This document shows positions 1-7,757 of a DNA stretch of 34,750 nucleotides, in pieces (the stretch's first letter is position 1; each line of letters opens with the position of its first letter). The stretch is from Erysipelotrichaceae bacterium (GTDB taxonomy: Bacteria; Bacillota_I; Bacilli_A; Erysipelotrichales; Erysipelotrichaceae). Below the pieces are notes generated by a model. It did no database searches and had not been told where the DNA came from. It was given only the letters and a program-made list of their open reading frames with translations. The DNA is taken from contig JAFRLB010000060.1 in the NCBI GenBank assembly GCA_017431405.1, forward strand, positions 1 to 34,750. The letters are read 5' to 3'. Position numbers and translations under genes: made by a program.

Positions 1-13
1 TCTCTAAATATTA

Positions 14-130
14 AAATCCGGTGATGATAGCGAAGTGGAAACACCTGTTCCCATGCCGAACACAGAAGTTAAGCACTTCCGCGGCGAAGATAGTTGGGCT
101 TGCCCCTGTGAAAATAGCACGTTGCCGGTT
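14..130 (+). rRNA. rrf: 5S ribosomal RNA
   Basis: Structural RNA of the large ribosomal subunit. The central block CCCATGCCGAACACAGAAGT followed by TTAAGC is the conserved 5S core. The ends AATCCGGT and ACCGG/GCCGGTT close the terminal helix. It is probably the last gene of an rRNA operon lying upstream of the window. A T-run directly after the 3' end (about 129-135) can serve as its terminator. The exact ends are estimated to within a few bases. Confidence 0.95.
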
Positions 131-161
131 TTTTTGTGCTTTTTAAACAGGACATAATAAG

Positions 162-195
162 AAAAAATCGGCGATTAGAATCGCCGTTATTTTTT
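162..195. terminator. Bidirectional intrinsic terminator between 5S and the M20 gene
   Basis: Stem CGGCGATT (169-176) pairs with AATCGCCG (179-186). It is flanked by an A-run on the left (162-167) and a T-run on the right (190-195), so it can end transcripts from both sides. It directly abuts the stop codon of the minus-strand amidohydrolase gene. Confidence 0.85.
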
Positions 196-1455
196 GTTTA
201 AGTAATTAATATATTCTTCGTAGGTCATTGTCGGGGTGAAACTGTCCTTGATTTCTTCAACCTTATTTGGATCTTTCAGAAGGTCATATACAGCTCCTGC
301 GATGACTTTTGCCTGAGTAATATATACTTCTTCAGGATCTTCAATTGCCATGTCTGCGCCATGTATTCTGCCTGAAATGCCATTATATCCATACTGAATG
401 ATTGGCTTGAATACACAGATGTCACCGACATCACCGGCCGCAGCGCTGTATTCGTGCCACTTAACTTCCTTAGCATCTGCGAAGTTCAGAATGTTCTCAT
501 AAATGACTTCATTAAGTTTATCATTCTGATGTAGTGGCAAATAGCCAGGTGTATCTTCAACAATGCAGCTTCCGCCAATTGCGGCTGCGCAATGTTCAGC
601 GGCCTTGGTTACCTTTTCATTTAATTCGTGCAGAACCTGTGGATTAACGGTTCTGACATAACATTCATATACTACCTTATCAGGAATGGAGTTAACGGTA
701 TTACCGCCATCATCAATGATGCCGTGTATTCTGGTCATGTCTTCATCCACAAAGGTTTCTCTTAACATGTTTATGGCATTGATGAACAGTGTTGCCTCAT
801 GTAGTGCATTAATGCCATATTGCGGTAATACGGCAGCGTGTGAGGCCTTGCCGATGAAGGTGATCTTCTTATGAATGAAACCTGACAATACGGAATCAAC
901 TGAGAAGTGATAACGCTTGTCGCCCATGGCGTGCAGATGAATGATGCAGTCAATATCATCAAACAGCTTGTCTGCCAGCATGTTTTCCTTGCCTGATAAA
1001 TATTTTATCTTGCCGTCTCTTACTAACTGCTTACGGTATTCCAAGTCAGTAAATTCCTCAGCAGGGGTAAAGAACAGGGTAACTGTTCCCTTGAAGTCCT
1101 TTATCTGTTCATTAACAGCCGTTAAGGCAGCTAAGGTTATGGCCTGCTGGGTACTGTGGCCGCAAGCGTGGGCAGCTGTAGTTTCAGGATCAGCACATGG
1201 ATGTCCCTGGGTAGGTATGGCATCCAGTTCCGCAATTATGCCAATGTGTGGCTTGCCTGAACCGATTGAAACGGAAAAGCCGGTTAAGGCATATTCCTTA
1301 TCAACCTTCAGGTCATGCTTTTCAAGATATTCTCTGATTATCTTGCCGGTCTTAAATTCCTTGAAGCCAAGTTCTGGGTTATGAAATAACCTGTCACCAA
1401 GCTCAAATGTTTCTTCACGGTGAGCATCAATGTAGCTGTACAGATCCTGTTTCAT
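187..1455 (-). CDS. M20 family metallopeptidase / amidohydrolase
   Basis: Predicted two-metal amidohydrolase of the M20 family, 422 residues. It resembles the AbgB / PM20D2 branch that cleaves N-acyl amino acids or small dipeptides. Visible family marks are ELDAIP near residue 77 (metal-binding Asp region), AHACGHS near 95, TPAEE near 130 (catalytic and metal Glu) and the late GDVGD segment near 343. The real substrate cannot be told from sequence. No signal peptide is seen, so it is probably cytosolic. The AGAGGT ribosome site overlaps the stop of surE only 4 bases upstream, so it is the last gene of the minus-strand unit OLD-DUF2974-surE-M20. A terminator follows the stop codon immediately. 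Confidence 0.9.
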   Translation of the reverse strand: MKQDLYSYIDAHREETFELGDRLFHNPELGFKEFKTGKIIREYLEKHDLKVDKEYALTGFSVSIGSGKPHIGIIAELDAIPTQGHPCADPETTAAHACGHSTQQAITLAALTAVNEQIKDFKGTVTLFFTPAEEFTDLEYRKQLVRDGKIKYLSGKENMLADKLFDDIDCIIHLHAMGDKRYHFSVDSVLSGFIHKKITFIGKASHAAVLPQYGINALHEATLFINAINMLRETFVDEDMTRIHGIIDDGGNTVNSIPDKVVYECYVRTVNPQVLHELNEKVTKAAEHCAAAIGGSCIVEDTPGYLPLHQNDKLNEVIYENILNFADAKEVKWHEYSAAAGDVGDICVFKPIIQYGYNGISGRIHGADMAIEDPEEVYITQAKVIAGAVYDLLKDPNKVEEIKDSFTPTMTYEEYINYLNKK

Positions 1456-1459
1456 GGTT

Positions 1460-2221
1460 TTACCTCTTGTTCCACTGTTCTCTTAGGAACTCAACACTTG
1501 TCTGCTGAACCAGATCGTAGTCCATTGGCTGAATGGTAATGTAGCCATTCTGCAGGGCATACAGATCATGGTTAAGATCCTTGATCATTTCGGTTAACAC
1601 CGGCTGATCAAATGGATATTTGAAATAGATGTAGCCATCTCTTTCTTCCTTATGATAACTGCCTGGATAAGTTCTCTTACCGCCGGTCGTCGCAACAACG
1701 ATGCCGTTTACTTCACCTGTGTTAGGCAGGTTAACGTTTAACATGAAACGCTTATTGAAGTCCTGCCTGGCAAACCAGGTAACGATTTCTCTGATATATT
1801 CACCATAGTAGTCATAGTTGAATTCAGGACCGTAGTCTAATGAAGTGGCTATTGAAGCTACGCCCTTTAGGAAACCGGCAGTAGCTGCACCAACTGTGCC
1901 ACTTGAAACGCAGTCGTTACAAACGTTTGGACCGCGGTTGATTCCTGTTACGATGAGATCAGGGGTAAAGTCCAGGATGGCATCCAGGGCTACATCAACG
2001 CAGTCCTTAGGTGTTCCCCAGATCTTATAGGCCTTTACGGTATGAGGAAAGTTAACTTCCTTGGCTCTGATCGTATTGGCAAAAGTCATGCTATGACCTT
2101 TGGCAGTCTGTTCTTCGGCTGGGGCTGCGACATAGATGTCGCCTAACTGATAGAGGGCATTTACCAGGGCCTTTATACCTGGTGCATCGATTCCGTCATC
2201 GTTCGCTACTAGTATTCTCAT
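1460..2221 (-). CDS. surE: 5'/3'-nucleotidase SurE
   Basis: SurE is a metal-dependent phosphatase acting on nucleoside 5'- and 3'-monophosphates, with exopolyphosphatase activity in some members. The N-terminus MRILVANDDGIDAPG carries the metal-binding Asp pair (D8, D9). GHSMTF near residue 42 and GINRGPN near 92 are the other conserved metal and phosphate loops. The length of 253 residues is normal. The start codon lies 26 bases inside the end of the upstream hydrolase gene, with AAAGGA nine bases ahead of it, so translation is likely coupled. SurE is more usually found beside pcm or nlpD in proteobacteria. Its placement behind an OLD-type ATPase and a hydrolase is unusual. Confidence 0.96.
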   Translation of the reverse strand: MRILVANDDGIDAPGIKALVNALYQLGDIYVAAPAEEQTAKGHSMTFANTIRAKEVNFPHTVKAYKIWGTPKDCVDVALDAILDFTPDLIVTGINRGPNVCNDCVSSGTVGAATAGFLKGVASIATSLDYGPEFNYDYYGEYIREIVTWFARQDFNKRFMLNVNLPNTGEVNGIVVATTGGKRTYPGSYHKEERDGYIYFKYPFDQPVLTEMIKDLNHDLYALQNGYITIQPMDYDLVQQTSVEFLREQWNKR

Positions 2222-3326
2222 TCAGCAATGTCCTTTCATATTTCTTCAGTCTGTTTTCGACATAGGTATTATAAAAGGCATTGACGTTGCTTTGCAACAG
2301 GGCCTTGATAACATCTATTACGATTTTTCTGGTCCGTTCATCATAGTTCTTCAACTTATTCATTAAGGCCTTGAAAAGGGTCAGCTTGTACTTGAATATC
2401 TGGTTAGCTTCCGTAATTCCAAGGTCTGTAATGGTTTCATAGAAGGTGTTCATGAATATCTGTTTCTGTTCGGTAGACATGTCATTATTCCAGTGATTCA
2501 AGGCCTCCTGGAAGAACTTGCTTTCCTTGGAAGTCTTATCGGCTTCCGCAAACTTGGTGACATCTACTTCCCAGGAATAAACGATGTGCTGCCAGGCCAG
2601 GTCGTTGGTGCTGCACAGAACGATTTTTTCATCAATGTCATTATTCATTAACTGTCCGATTACGGAAGAATGAGGAATCAATGAAACGATTTTTGGCTTG
2701 ATCTTCTTGTATTTCTTGCTGTCCAGAAATTCCTTGGAAAAGCCTGGTCCGTCGTTGTTGTATACGTTTATAATCCTGTCTGAGTTTTCCAGCATTACTG
2801 AAGCATAAATGGCTAAGTTACCGCCCTTGGAGTGACCGCCAACTCTGACTTTGGAGAATGGTCTGAATTTCAGATTTGCCAGATAGTCGTAGGCCATTTT
2901 CTGAGAAGGAATAGGGAACATGTAAGTCATGTTGAAGTCTTCCTTCCAGCCAATGACACTTGATTCGGTGCCTTCAAAGGCCACGTAGTAAGTGTTGTCA
3001 GGAAGATACATGGTCAATGCACTGAACTGCATTTCCTTGGCTGCGTCTATTTCTCTGACATAGTACATTAATCTGACTTTCTTAAAACGCTCACTGTTGG
3101 CTGCTTCATCAACCATCAGGATCAGATTTGGATTCATTTTTCTGGTTTCTTCAAGATCCTGGTATCTTTGCCAGGCCTCTGGAAGAGTCATGATCGAATT
3201 GTAATTTAAAATCCCTTCCCAGTTTACGTATGATATCTGGGAAAGAATTACGTTATCTACGTCATTAAAAGGTGATATCCTGAAAGGTATTTCTCCTCTC
3301 CATCTCAGATAATCTATGATGTTCAT
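2196..3326 (-). CDS. Mbeg1-like (DUF2974) alpha/beta hydrolase
   Basis: Predicted serine hydrolase of 376 residues, lipase-like, of the DUF2974/Mbeg1 family. The nucleophile elbow is GHSKGGN at residues 164-170 (Ser166). Upstream is AFEGTESSVIGWKEDF (about 116-131), the oxyanion-side motif of this family. Downstream is NNDGPGF (about 190-196), also typical. No signal peptide or membrane segment is obvious. The C-terminal 120 residues are charged and helical and look like an added module. The start is fixed by GGAGG ten bases upstream and by an ATGA overlap with the OLD-like gene, and the end overlaps surE. Substrate is unknown; a phospholipid or acyl ester is a guess from the fold. Confidence 0.85.
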   Translation of the reverse strand: MNIIDYLRWRGEIPFRISPFNDVDNVILSQISYVNWEGILNYNSIMTLPEAWQRYQDLEETRKMNPNLILMVDEAANSERFKKVRLMYYVREIDAAKEMQFSALTMYLPDNTYYVAFEGTESSVIGWKEDFNMTYMFPIPSQKMAYDYLANLKFRPFSKVRVGGHSKGGNLAIYASVMLENSDRIINVYNNDGPGFSKEFLDSKKYKKIKPKIVSLIPHSSVIGQLMNNDIDEKIVLCSTNDLAWQHIVYSWEVDVTKFAEADKTSKESKFFQEALNHWNNDMSTEQKQIFMNTFYETITDLGITEANQIFKYKLTLFKALMNKLKNYDERTRKIVIDVIKALLQSNVNAFYNTYVENRLKKYERTLLNENTSSER

Positions 3327-4633
3327 TTATTGCCTCCACAAAGAGAAATGACATTTTCTTTCATGATGTCGATAAGGTCACCTAAGGCCTTATTCTTATC
3401 ACGCTGTATGTAAGTGTAGTTATAAATGTTTATCGGCTTCATGATCGATTCAACCTTCTGGTTGATGTTCAGATAGCCTTCCAGATTTGGCTTCAGATAG
3501 TAGCTGTGGAATAGTTTCCTGTTTTCCTTATAGTAACGGTCAAAACCTTCTCTGTAGGCAACATGAACAGGGTTATTGTCATTGTCATAGTCATAGATGA
3601 CGAAAGTCTTAACACCGATGGTATTAAGGAAAATGAAGTATAAAGGCAACGTTGACTTGCCTAGACAGCTTATGAAGCCGACACGGTATTCTGATACCCA
3701 GTTAGGGTGAACCATGTTTTCAATGTAATCAAATAAAACATCTTCACTTGCTCCTTCTCCTAAGATCATTACCTTATAGAATAAAGCCTGAATGATGTGG
3801 TCACGGAAGGCGGTTATTAAATAGCCTTCCAGATCATGTTCCAGTAATTTCTGTATGCCGGTATCAGGATGCGTAGGCCTGGAGAAGTTATGCGTCAGGT
3901 TTTCATCTGATTCATAGAAACTTCTGATGTTTTTCATTACCAGGTCAATGTCAATTGTCTTGGCAACCAGAGCATCATTTTCATCCTTTTCCAGTTTTAC
4001 GATCTCATCAAAGCTGACAAACAGTCTTGAAATGATGTGGTTGGAATGAGTTGAAACAACTACCAGGCTGCCGGTTTCTTCCAGCTTTAAAATGATGGTA
4101 GTGATCTCATCCATTAGTAATGGGTGAGCATAAAGTTCCGGATCATCAATTAAGACAATGTAACGCTCATTACGCTGCTTGGCTCTCTGATAGATCCTGT
4201 TTAAAATGACTAGTCTGGTAATGGCTAACGGGCTGGCATCAAAGCGCTTGTTGATGCGGGCATAGTTCATGCTGGCTAAGGCATCTGAAATGAGTTTCTT
4301 CATTAAAGGCATCTTCATTTCATCATATGATTCCTGTAAGAACTGCATCAGCATTTCATTAAGATTGTTTTCATCATCCATTGGGAAAAGTTCTCTGATG
4401 AGGTCCTTGTTAGGGTAGTAATAATCTGCCTCAGGATGGAAATCCATCGTTAACAGGAAGCGGTCCGCAAAATTGTTCTTAACATCAGAAAAACTACATT
4501 TCCCATAGTAAATGGCTTCCAGGGTATTGGTCTTTCCAACCCCGTTTGCGCCCAACAGAATGAAACGGTTACTGTCAGGAACGTTCAGTTCCAGATTACT
4601 TATGTTCTTGTAGTTTTCTATAAATATCTTCAT
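3323..4633 (-). CDS. OLD-family ATPase with C-terminal Toprim domain
   Basis: ABC/SMC-like ATPase of the OLD (overcoming lysogenization defect) type, 436 residues. Walker A is GANGVGKT at 28-35. A Walker B-like segment IVLIDDPELYAHP lies at 159-171, with Asp-Asp where Asp-Glu is usual. The H-loop STHS is at 194-197. The Toprim half begins with LGEGASED (Glu293) and continues with the acidic cluster IYDYDND (Asp348, Asp350), as in OLD nucleases. Relatives act in phage defence (P2 Old, GajA of Gabija). No UvrD-like helicase gene is adjacent. It is the first gene of the unit, with its own promoter overlapping the tail of the next upstream gene. AAGGA lies 13 bases ahead of the start, so the ribosome site is weak. 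Nuclease activity and a defence role are inference. Confidence 0.85.
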   Translation of the reverse strand: MKIFIENYKNISNLELNVPDSNRFILLGANGVGKTNTLEAIYYGKCSFSDVKNNFADRFLLTMDFHPEADYYYPNKDLIRELFPMDDENNLNEMLMQFLQESYDEMKMPLMKKLISDALASMNYARINKRFDASPLAITRLVILNRIYQRAKQRNERYIVLIDDPELYAHPLLMDEITTIILKLEETGSLVVVSTHSNHIISRLFVSFDEIVKLEKDENDALVAKTIDIDLVMKNIRSFYESDENLTHNFSRPTHPDTGIQKLLEHDLEGYLITAFRDHIIQALFYKVMILGEGASEDVLFDYIENMVHPNWVSEYRVGFISCLGKSTLPLYFIFLNTIGVKTFVIYDYDNDNNPVHVAYREGFDRYYKENRKLFHSYYLKPNLEGYLNINQKVESIMKPINIYNYTYIQRDKNKALGDLIDIMKENVISLCGGNK

Positions 4634-4661
4634 GTATAACAGCCAGTCCTTTTCTATGACT

Positions 4662-4690
4662 ATTATACTAACAAATGAATATCAGGACAA
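4662..4690 (-). promoter_or_regulatory. Promoter for the OLD-DUF2974-surE-M20 unit
   Basis: On the minus strand TTGTCC (4690-4685) is followed after 17 bases by a perfect TATAAT (4667-4662). The start would fall about 20 bases before the ATG at 4633. The -35 box overlaps the last codons of the upstream membrane-protein gene. Confidence 0.65.
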
Positions 4691-5233
4691 ATCAGTTGTG
4701 TAGGTAGTCTGAATGATTATTCTGTTTTTTACCGGCTTTACCAGAATCACGGTAACTAATAAACTGGTTGCCATTAATAAGGTAATGATCCAGTAAGCCG
4801 GTAAGATGGCTGAATGAATGAAAGGCAGATAGTATTTTAAGACAATGTCACTGGCCACCATTAACAGGGCATATAAGATGAAGGTAACGGCAGTATAGAT
4901 CATTGTTCTTGTTCTGACTTCCAACTCTTCAAGAGTCAGCACGTAGGTAAACAGAATGTTATATGTTACAAGTAAGCCGGTGGAAATGACGGTCATTACT
5001 GATGTTTCCAATAATGAATTTAAGTCAATTACCAGAACAACTATCTGGAATATTCCGTTAATGAGCAAAGGTTTTAACTTCCCGGTAAGGCTGGAATTCA
5101 TTATTTCCCTGATCAGTATTCCGATTGCCGCAAGGCTTACCAATAGAGAGGAATAAGGCATATTGTTAATGGCGCATGCCAAGGCTAAGTAGGTTAACCC
5201 GTATGATAATGTAAGAATCTGTTGCTTGTTCAT
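4682..5233 (-). CDS. Small multi-spanning membrane protein, unknown function
   Basis: Not recognised. From the ATG at 5233 the product has 183 residues with five or six hydrophobic helices separated by short polar loops (about 8-25, 28-45, 55-72, 78-100, 109-130 and 140-165), so it is an integral membrane protein. This start is preferred to the GTG at 5254 because AGAAGGAG sits inside the longer reading frame with ideal spacing to the ATG. It is divergent from the WYL regulator, and the dyad in the gap presents a -35-like TGGACA to both strands, so it may be a target of that regulator. No enzymatic motif is visible. Confidence 0.8.
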   Translation of the reverse strand: MNKQQILTLSYGLTYLALACAINNMPYSSLLVSLAAIGILIREIMNSSLTGKLKPLLINGIFQIVVLVIDLNSLLETSVMTVISTGLLVTYNILFTYVLTLEELEVRTRTMIYTAVTFILYALLMVASDIVLKYYLPFIHSAILPAYWIITLLMATSLLVTVILVKPVKNRIIIQTTYTTDLS

Positions 5234-5282
5234 GTTCACATCTCCTTCTGACACTGTTATGATAACGCAGCACAGAAAAAGA

Positions 5283-5304
5283 AGTGTCCAAGAATATGGA
5301 CACT
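5283..5304. promoter_or_regulatory. Perfect dyad, candidate operator for the WYL regulator
   Basis: AGTGTCCA (5283-5290) and TGGACACT (5297-5304) form a perfect 8-base inverted repeat around AGAATA. The right arm contains the -35 box of the regulator's own promoter. The left arm read on the minus strand is also TGGACA. This is a geometry expected for autoregulation and control of both divergent genes. Confidence 0.6.
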
Positions 5305-5325
5305 GAATTAAATTTGAAATATAAT
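5297..5325 (+). promoter_or_regulatory. Promoter of the WYL regulator gene, apparently giving a leaderless mRNA
   Basis: TGGACA (5297-5302) is followed after exactly 17 bases by TATAAT (5320-5325). Transcription would begin at about 5332, which is the ATG of the best-fitting start. An alternative upstream promoter is TTCACA (5235-5240) with 17 bases to TATGAT (5258-5263). Confidence 0.55.
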
Positions 5326-5331
5326 TTGATT

Positions 5332-6294
5332 ATGAGTAAATCAAGGGTATTGAAACTGTTAAAGATATTGCAGGATAAGACCGATGCCTCTCATCCCTTA
5401 AACAGTGAACAGCTGATCGAATTACTTTCACTTCAGGATGAGAAGGTTGAAAGAAAGACTGTCTATGATGACATTAAGAACCTTCAGAAAGCGGGCTATC
5501 AGATTGAAAGTCTGAAAGGGGGAAGGGATGCCGGATATTATTATGATGACAGTGTCTTTTCTGCGGCTGAATTAAGAATACTGGCTGATGCCGTAAGCTC
5601 AAATAACTTCATAACCGATAAGAAGACGGATGAATTACTGGAAAAGCTTTTTGGCTTAACTAATGAGCATGACAGAAAAATAATAAGCAACTCATTGTCT
5701 TACCGTCATGATAAGGCCGGCAATGAACAGATCCTTTATAACATTGATGCCCTGCAGAAGGCATTGTATGAAAGGAAGGCCGTAACATTCTATTATTTTG
5801 ACAGAGACATCAAGCGAGGTAAAAACTACCGTAAACATAAGGAGCGCTACAGTAGCATTCCCTATGCCTTAATCTGGAATGATGACCGCTATTACATGAT
5901 CGGTTATTCCGAGAAATACCATGACTTTACCCATTACAGGGTAGACAGAATGGAATCAATACTATTGGAAGATACGGAAATTAAAAGGGTTGAATTTGAC
6001 GTCAACAGCTATGTACAGAAGGTCTTTCAGATGTATTCAGGAACAAGTACAACGGTTAAGTTACGCTGTAATCAGAAGCTGGCTTCTGAGGTACTTGATC
6101 AGTTTTCAAGAAACATGATCGTGACGGAAAATACGCCTGAATACTTCGTGATAAGCGTTAAGGTTGAACTGTCACCGGTCTTTTATTCCTGGCTGTTCAA
6201 GTATCAAAATGAAATAGAGATCATTTCACCTTCATCTGTTAAGGAAGAATATGTTAAAATGTGCAGAGAGATCATCGAGAGGTACGAAAAATGA
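5332..6294 (+). CDS. WYL-domain transcriptional regulator
   Basis: DNA-binding regulator of the helix-turn-helix / WYL class, 320 residues from the ATG at 5332. Residues 1-60 form a winged HTH (KSRVLKLLKIL through RKTVYDDIKNLQKAGY). The middle carries the WYL region near AVTFYYFDRD and RYSSIPYALIWNDDRYYMIGY, and a WCX-like C-terminal segment follows. In this protein the WYL triad reads as YAL/IW variants, which is common. Longer starts at GTG 5284 and ATG 5296 exist, but they lie inside the dyad and have no ribosome site, while MSKSRVLKLL matches the usual start of the family. WYL proteins sense ligands, often nucleotides, and frequently control defence or DNA-damage genes. Here the gene overlaps a membrane-protein gene by ATGA. 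Confidence 0.9.
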   Translation: MSKSRVLKLLKILQDKTDASHPLNSEQLIELLSLQDEKVERKTVYDDIKNLQKAGYQIESLKGGRDAGYYYDDSVFSAAELRILADAVSSNNFITDKKTDELLEKLFGLTNEHDRKIISNSLSYRHDKAGNEQILYNIDALQKALYERKAVTFYYFDRDIKRGKNYRKHKERYSSIPYALIWNDDRYYMIGYSEKYHDFTHYRVDRMESILLEDTEIKRVEFDVNSYVQKVFQMYSGTSTTVKLRCNQKLASEVLDQFSRNMIVTENTPEYFVISVKVELSPVFYSWLFKYQNEIEIISPSSVKEEYVKMCREIIERYEK

Positions 6295-6839
6295 AACTGA
6301 CTTATACAAATACACCTGAAGAGGTATTGGAATATACACTTTTTGAAAGAATCAACAGTAAGGCTTTTATTGATGAAACAAAGTCCTTAAGAAACATGTA
6401 CAGAATATTGGCTGCCTTATTTGGCTTATGGGGCATAATTCAGCTTGTTTCATACTTTAATACTCAGGATCCAGGTAAGCTGGCCGGGGCTCTTTCTACA
6501 TTAATAGTAGCCATATTGACCTTATTATTTACACCGCTTGGTGTACTTATCCGTAAGGCTTTGTTAAAGTATGACATCAGAAAAGCCGTTAAGGACGTCA
6601 AGATGGCTGAGACCACAATTGAAATTGACAGCCGTAACATGAACTGGGCCAGCGGCAGTGATAAGGGAGTAGTAAGGTTAACGGAAGAATTAACCATTCG
6701 TGAACATAAGGACATGTACATCATTGATGGCCGTAAGTGCCGTTTGGCTGTACCTGTAAGAGTATTCAATAATGAAGAAGAACGCAAGCAGTTTGCTAAG
6801 ATGATCAATCTTGAAAACCGTCTGGTAAAGAACAAATAA
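6291..6839 (+). CDS. Two-helix membrane protein, YcxB-like C-terminal domain
   Basis: Product of 182 residues from the ATG at 6291. That ATG overlaps the regulator's stop as ATGA and has GAGAGG ahead of it. Two hydrophobic helices lie at about 38-56 and 63-83. The cytoplasmic half (about 100-180) has the alternating strands and the closing pattern CRLAVPVRVFNNEEERKQF, which resembles the YcxB-like domain (compare the usual 'iP+raF' ending). Function of that family is unknown. Translational coupling to the WYL gene suggests that the membrane protein and regulator work together, for instance as a sensor partner. This is inference. Confidence 0.75.
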   Translation: MKLTYTNTPEEVLEYTLFERINSKAFIDETKSLRNMYRILAALFGLWGIIQLVSYFNTQDPGKLAGALSTLIVAILTLLFTPLGVLIRKALLKYDIRKAVKDVKMAETTIEIDSRNMNWASGSDKGVVRLTEELTIREHKDMYIIDGRKCRLAVPVRVFNNEEERKQFAKMINLENRLVKNK

Positions 6840-6855
6840 GAAAAGAGGAATAGAG

Positions 6856-7713
6856 ATGAGTCTGTTAATCATTTCCGGTATTTCCGGATCAGGAAAGTCT
6901 ACCATCTGTAATACCCTGGAAGATCTGGGATATTTCTGCATCGATAACTTACCGCCAAAGCTGTTATTGCCGGTTGCCAGATTAATGAATGACGGTCAGG
7001 CAACCAAGAACATGGCCGTTGTCATTGACAGCCGTGCCAATTACATGTTTGACACTTTTGCCAGTGAGCTTAATGCCCTGGATGAACAGGGTATTGATTA
7101 CCGTCTGGTATTCATCTATACAGAACCTGAAGTCATCCTGACCCGTTTCAAGCAGACCAGAAGAAGACACCCGTTAAGCGACAGTTATCCAACTTTGGAA
7201 GAAGCCATCGCCGCAGAATATAAGTTATGTAAGCCAATTCAGGAAAAGGCCGACATTGAAATTGATACAACTTACCTGAAGATCAGTCAGTTAAGGGAAA
7301 ATGTCATCGACATGTTCAAAGAAGGTTCATATGAAGGCTTAACCATCAAGCTGGTTTCCTTTGGTTACCGTAACGGCATTCCAAATGAAGCAGACCTGGT
7401 ATTTGACGTCAGATGTCTGCCTAACCCATTCTATGTCCCTGAGTTAAGAGATCATGATGGCGGGGAAGATTGCGTATATGACTATGTCTTCTCATTTGAA
7501 CAGTCAAACGTCATGGGTGAAAAGATCCTGGATTTCATTAAGTACTTCCTGCCATATTATGAACAGGAAGGCAAGAATGAACTGGTAATTGCCCTAGGCT
7601 GTACCTCCGGTCATCACCGCAGTGTGGCCTTCGTCAGATATCTGAAGGAAAAACTGAAGGACACCAATTACCGCATCATTACGGTAAACCGTGACGTAAA
7701 TAAGGAATTCTAA
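6856..7713 (+). CDS. rapZ: RNase adapter / nucleotide-binding protein RapZ
   Basis: RapZ (YvcJ in Bacillus) is a P-loop protein that in E. coli directs RNase E to the small RNA GlmZ and monitors amino-sugar metabolites. In Bacillota the role is less clear. Walker A is GISGSGKST (residues 8-16), the Walker B-like segment is VVIDSRAN (about 55), and the C-terminal hallmark is GCTSGHHRSV (about 254-263). Length of 285 is standard. In most Bacillota it is followed by yvcK and whiA. Here both are absent next to it and the next gene is the convergent rqcH. The ribosome site AGAGG precedes the ATG. Confidence 0.96.
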   Translation: MSLLIISGISGSGKSTICNTLEDLGYFCIDNLPPKLLLPVARLMNDGQATKNMAVVIDSRANYMFDTFASELNALDEQGIDYRLVFIYTEPEVILTRFKQTRRRHPLSDSYPTLEEAIAAEYKLCKPIQEKADIEIDTTYLKISQLRENVIDMFKEGSYEGLTIKLVSFGYRNGIPNEADLVFDVRCLPNPFYVPELRDHDGGEDCVYDYVFSFEQSNVMGEKILDFIKYFLPYYEQEGKNELVIALGCTSGHHRSVAFVRYLKEKLKDTNYRIITVNRDVNKEF

Positions 7714-7719
7714 GAAAAG

Positions 7720-7757
7720 CCGAAGTGTTACAGGTCTAACACTTCGGTCATTTTTTC
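7720..7757. terminator. Shared terminator between rapZ and rqcH
   Basis: CCGAAGTGTTA (7720-7730), loop CAGGTC, TAACACTTCGG (7737-7747), then TCATTTTTT on the plus strand. The left arm also contains the last codons and stop of rqcH, so the hairpin serves the plus-strand transcript and partly the minus one. Confidence 0.9.

Noticed and set aside
941..1384. 147-residue plus-strand reading frame opposite the M20 gene
   Set aside because: Antisense shadow of a well-supported gene, with no ribosome site or recognisable domain.
3323..4633. Gabija system
   Set aside because: The OLD-type ATPase resembles GajA in layout, but no UvrD-like helicase (GajB) gene is adjacent.
5284..5331. Longer WYL regulator starts (GTG 5284, ATG 5296)
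   Set aside because: They fall inside the dyad and between the -35 and -10 boxes, with no ribosome site. The family start fits the ATG at 5332.
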